Part shown: positions 63,291-64,000 of the stretch, in pieces
Position numbering within the stretch: position 1 is the stretch's first letter
Layout: each line of letters begins with the position of its first letter
Source of the DNA: Paenibacillus ferrarius
GTDB lineage: Bacteria > Bacillota > Bacilli > Paenibacillales > NBRC-103111
Assembly (NCBI RefSeq): GCF_002027705.1
Contig: NZ_MBTG01000001.1
Span: 186,001-250,000, forward strand
DNA length: 64,000 nucleotides
Direction of reading: 5' to 3'
Notes under the pieces: generated by a model
The model's database searches: none
Told to the model about the DNA's origin: nothing
Seen by the model: the letters and a program-made list of their open reading frames with translations, nothing else
Made by a program: the position numbers and the translations under genes

Positions 63291-64000
63291 ATGAGTATTT
63301 TGGCTGATAAACGGAATCGCTTTGAGCTTTTGATGCAGCAAGCCGAGATTCCAGCCGATGTGGTGCGCTCATTTTTTGCAGAAGGCTATATTGACCAAGT
63401 GGAGATCAGTCGCAAGAATCGCGATTGGACCTTTTATTTGGTGAAAAATGAAATGGTGCCTTTGAACACATACCGCTCTTTTTGTAAAATGATTCAAGAA
63501 AAGTTCGCTCAAATCGCGAAGATTCGCTTTATTTGGAAGTTTGAGCAAGCAGAACCGGCAGATTTGGTAGAAGAATACTGGAGTTTATTTTTGGAATGGC
63601 TGCAGCGTGAGGTTGCCTCGATTAATGGGTGGATGACCAAAGCAAAAGTCGATGTACAAGGGCATTCCTTAACGCTCGTGATGCTCGATCAAATTGGGCT
63701 TGAACTGGCGAAGAAAAAAAATATGGATATGTTTATCCGGAATTTCTTTCATAATTTCTTCCAAACTGAGCTGACTGTCAAGTATGCCATAAGCGACTCA
63801 ACGGAAATTGAAGCCGAGTATGAGAAATTTGCTAAGCAGCGCGAGCAGGGCGAGAAGACGATTACGCAGGAAATTATGATGTCCATTGATATGGAAGAAG
63901 AAGTAGAATCTTCCTTGCCGGATGACTTGAAGCTCGTGATGGGCTATGAAATTAAAGAGGTGCCGACACCGCTTAAGAATATCCAAGAGGAAGAGAAGAA
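63291..64000 (+). CDS. polC: DNA polymerase III PolC, N-terminal part (runs off the window)
   Basis: PolC is the main replicative polymerase of low-GC Gram-positive bacteria. Only 236 codons are present, beginning Met-Ser-Ile-Leu-Ala-Asp-Lys-Arg-Asn-Arg-Phe-Glu-Leu-Leu and covering the N-terminal PolC-specific domain. The OB, PHP and exonuclease parts would follow. GGGGAGG lies before the ATG. Identification rests on the N-terminal sequence and on the rseP-proS-polC order conserved in Bacilli. No stop codon occurs before the window ends. Confidence 0.92.
   Translation, partial: MSILADKRNRFELLMQQAEIPADVVRSFFAEGYIDQVEISRKNRDWTFYLVKNEMVPLNTYRSFCKMIQEKFAQIAKIRFIWKFEQAEPADLVEEYWSLFLEWLQREVASINGWMTKAKVDVQGHSLTLVMLDQIGLELAKKKNMDMFIRNFFHNFFQTELTVKYAISDSTEIEAEYEKFAKQREQGEKTITQEIMMSIDMEEEVESSLPDDLKLVMGYEIKEVPTPLKNIQEEEK

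Overview
The window comes from a low-to-moderate GC Gram-positive bacterium of the class Bacilli, most likely Paenibacillus or a close relative. The evidence is the gene order: sucC-sucD-dprA-topA-trmFO-hslV-hslU-codY, then a full fla/che operon with the Bacillus-type genes fliY, cheC, cheD and swrD, then sigD, then rpsB-tsf-pyrH-frr-uppS-cdsA-dxr-rseP-proS-polC. Genus-level placement is inference. No tRNA, rRNA or CRISPR array was seen.

Positions 1 to about 11,400 are the right-hand part of an integrated element, probably a prophage; its left end lies outside the window. It is visibly more AT-rich than the rest and holds many small genes of unknown function. It also encodes a complete DnaE-type DNA polymerase (1313 aa), a RuvC-like resolvase, a stand-alone nucleotidyltransferase and a 563-aa large serine recombinase at its very edge. 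The recombinase reads into comM (yifB), the Mg-chelatase-like ATPase linked to natural transformation. comM is cut after residue ~285 and ends in an 18-residue tail supplied by the element. The other half of comM should lie beyond the left end of the element.

Positions 12,400-23,000 carry host housekeeping genes: succinyl-CoA synthetase (sucCD, behind a leader that can form alternative hairpins), dprA, topA, trmFO, the HslVU protease and the global regulator CodY. The xerC/codV gene found between trmFO and hslV in Bacillus subtilis is absent here.

Positions 23,200-54,240 are one continuous flagellar and chemotaxis operon, all on the + strand with short gaps or overlaps. Rod, MS-ring, switch, export ATPase and hook genes come first. 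The C-ring proteins FliM and FliY, CheY, the export gate (fliOPQR, flhBA), flhF/flhG, cheB-cheA-cheW-cheC-cheD and sigD follow. The tail holds a FapA-like protein, two uncharacterised proteins, a SwrB-like protein and a degenerate MltG-like membrane protein. A near-perfect palindrome lies on a candidate promoter in front of flgB.

Positions 54,300-64,000 hold rpsB and tsf, each with a strong terminator, then pyrH-frr, uppS-cdsA-dxr, rseP, an archaeal/eukaryal-type proS, and the first 236 codons of polC. These genes link translation, lipid-carrier and isoprenoid synthesis, site-2 proteolysis and replication, in the conserved Bacilli order.
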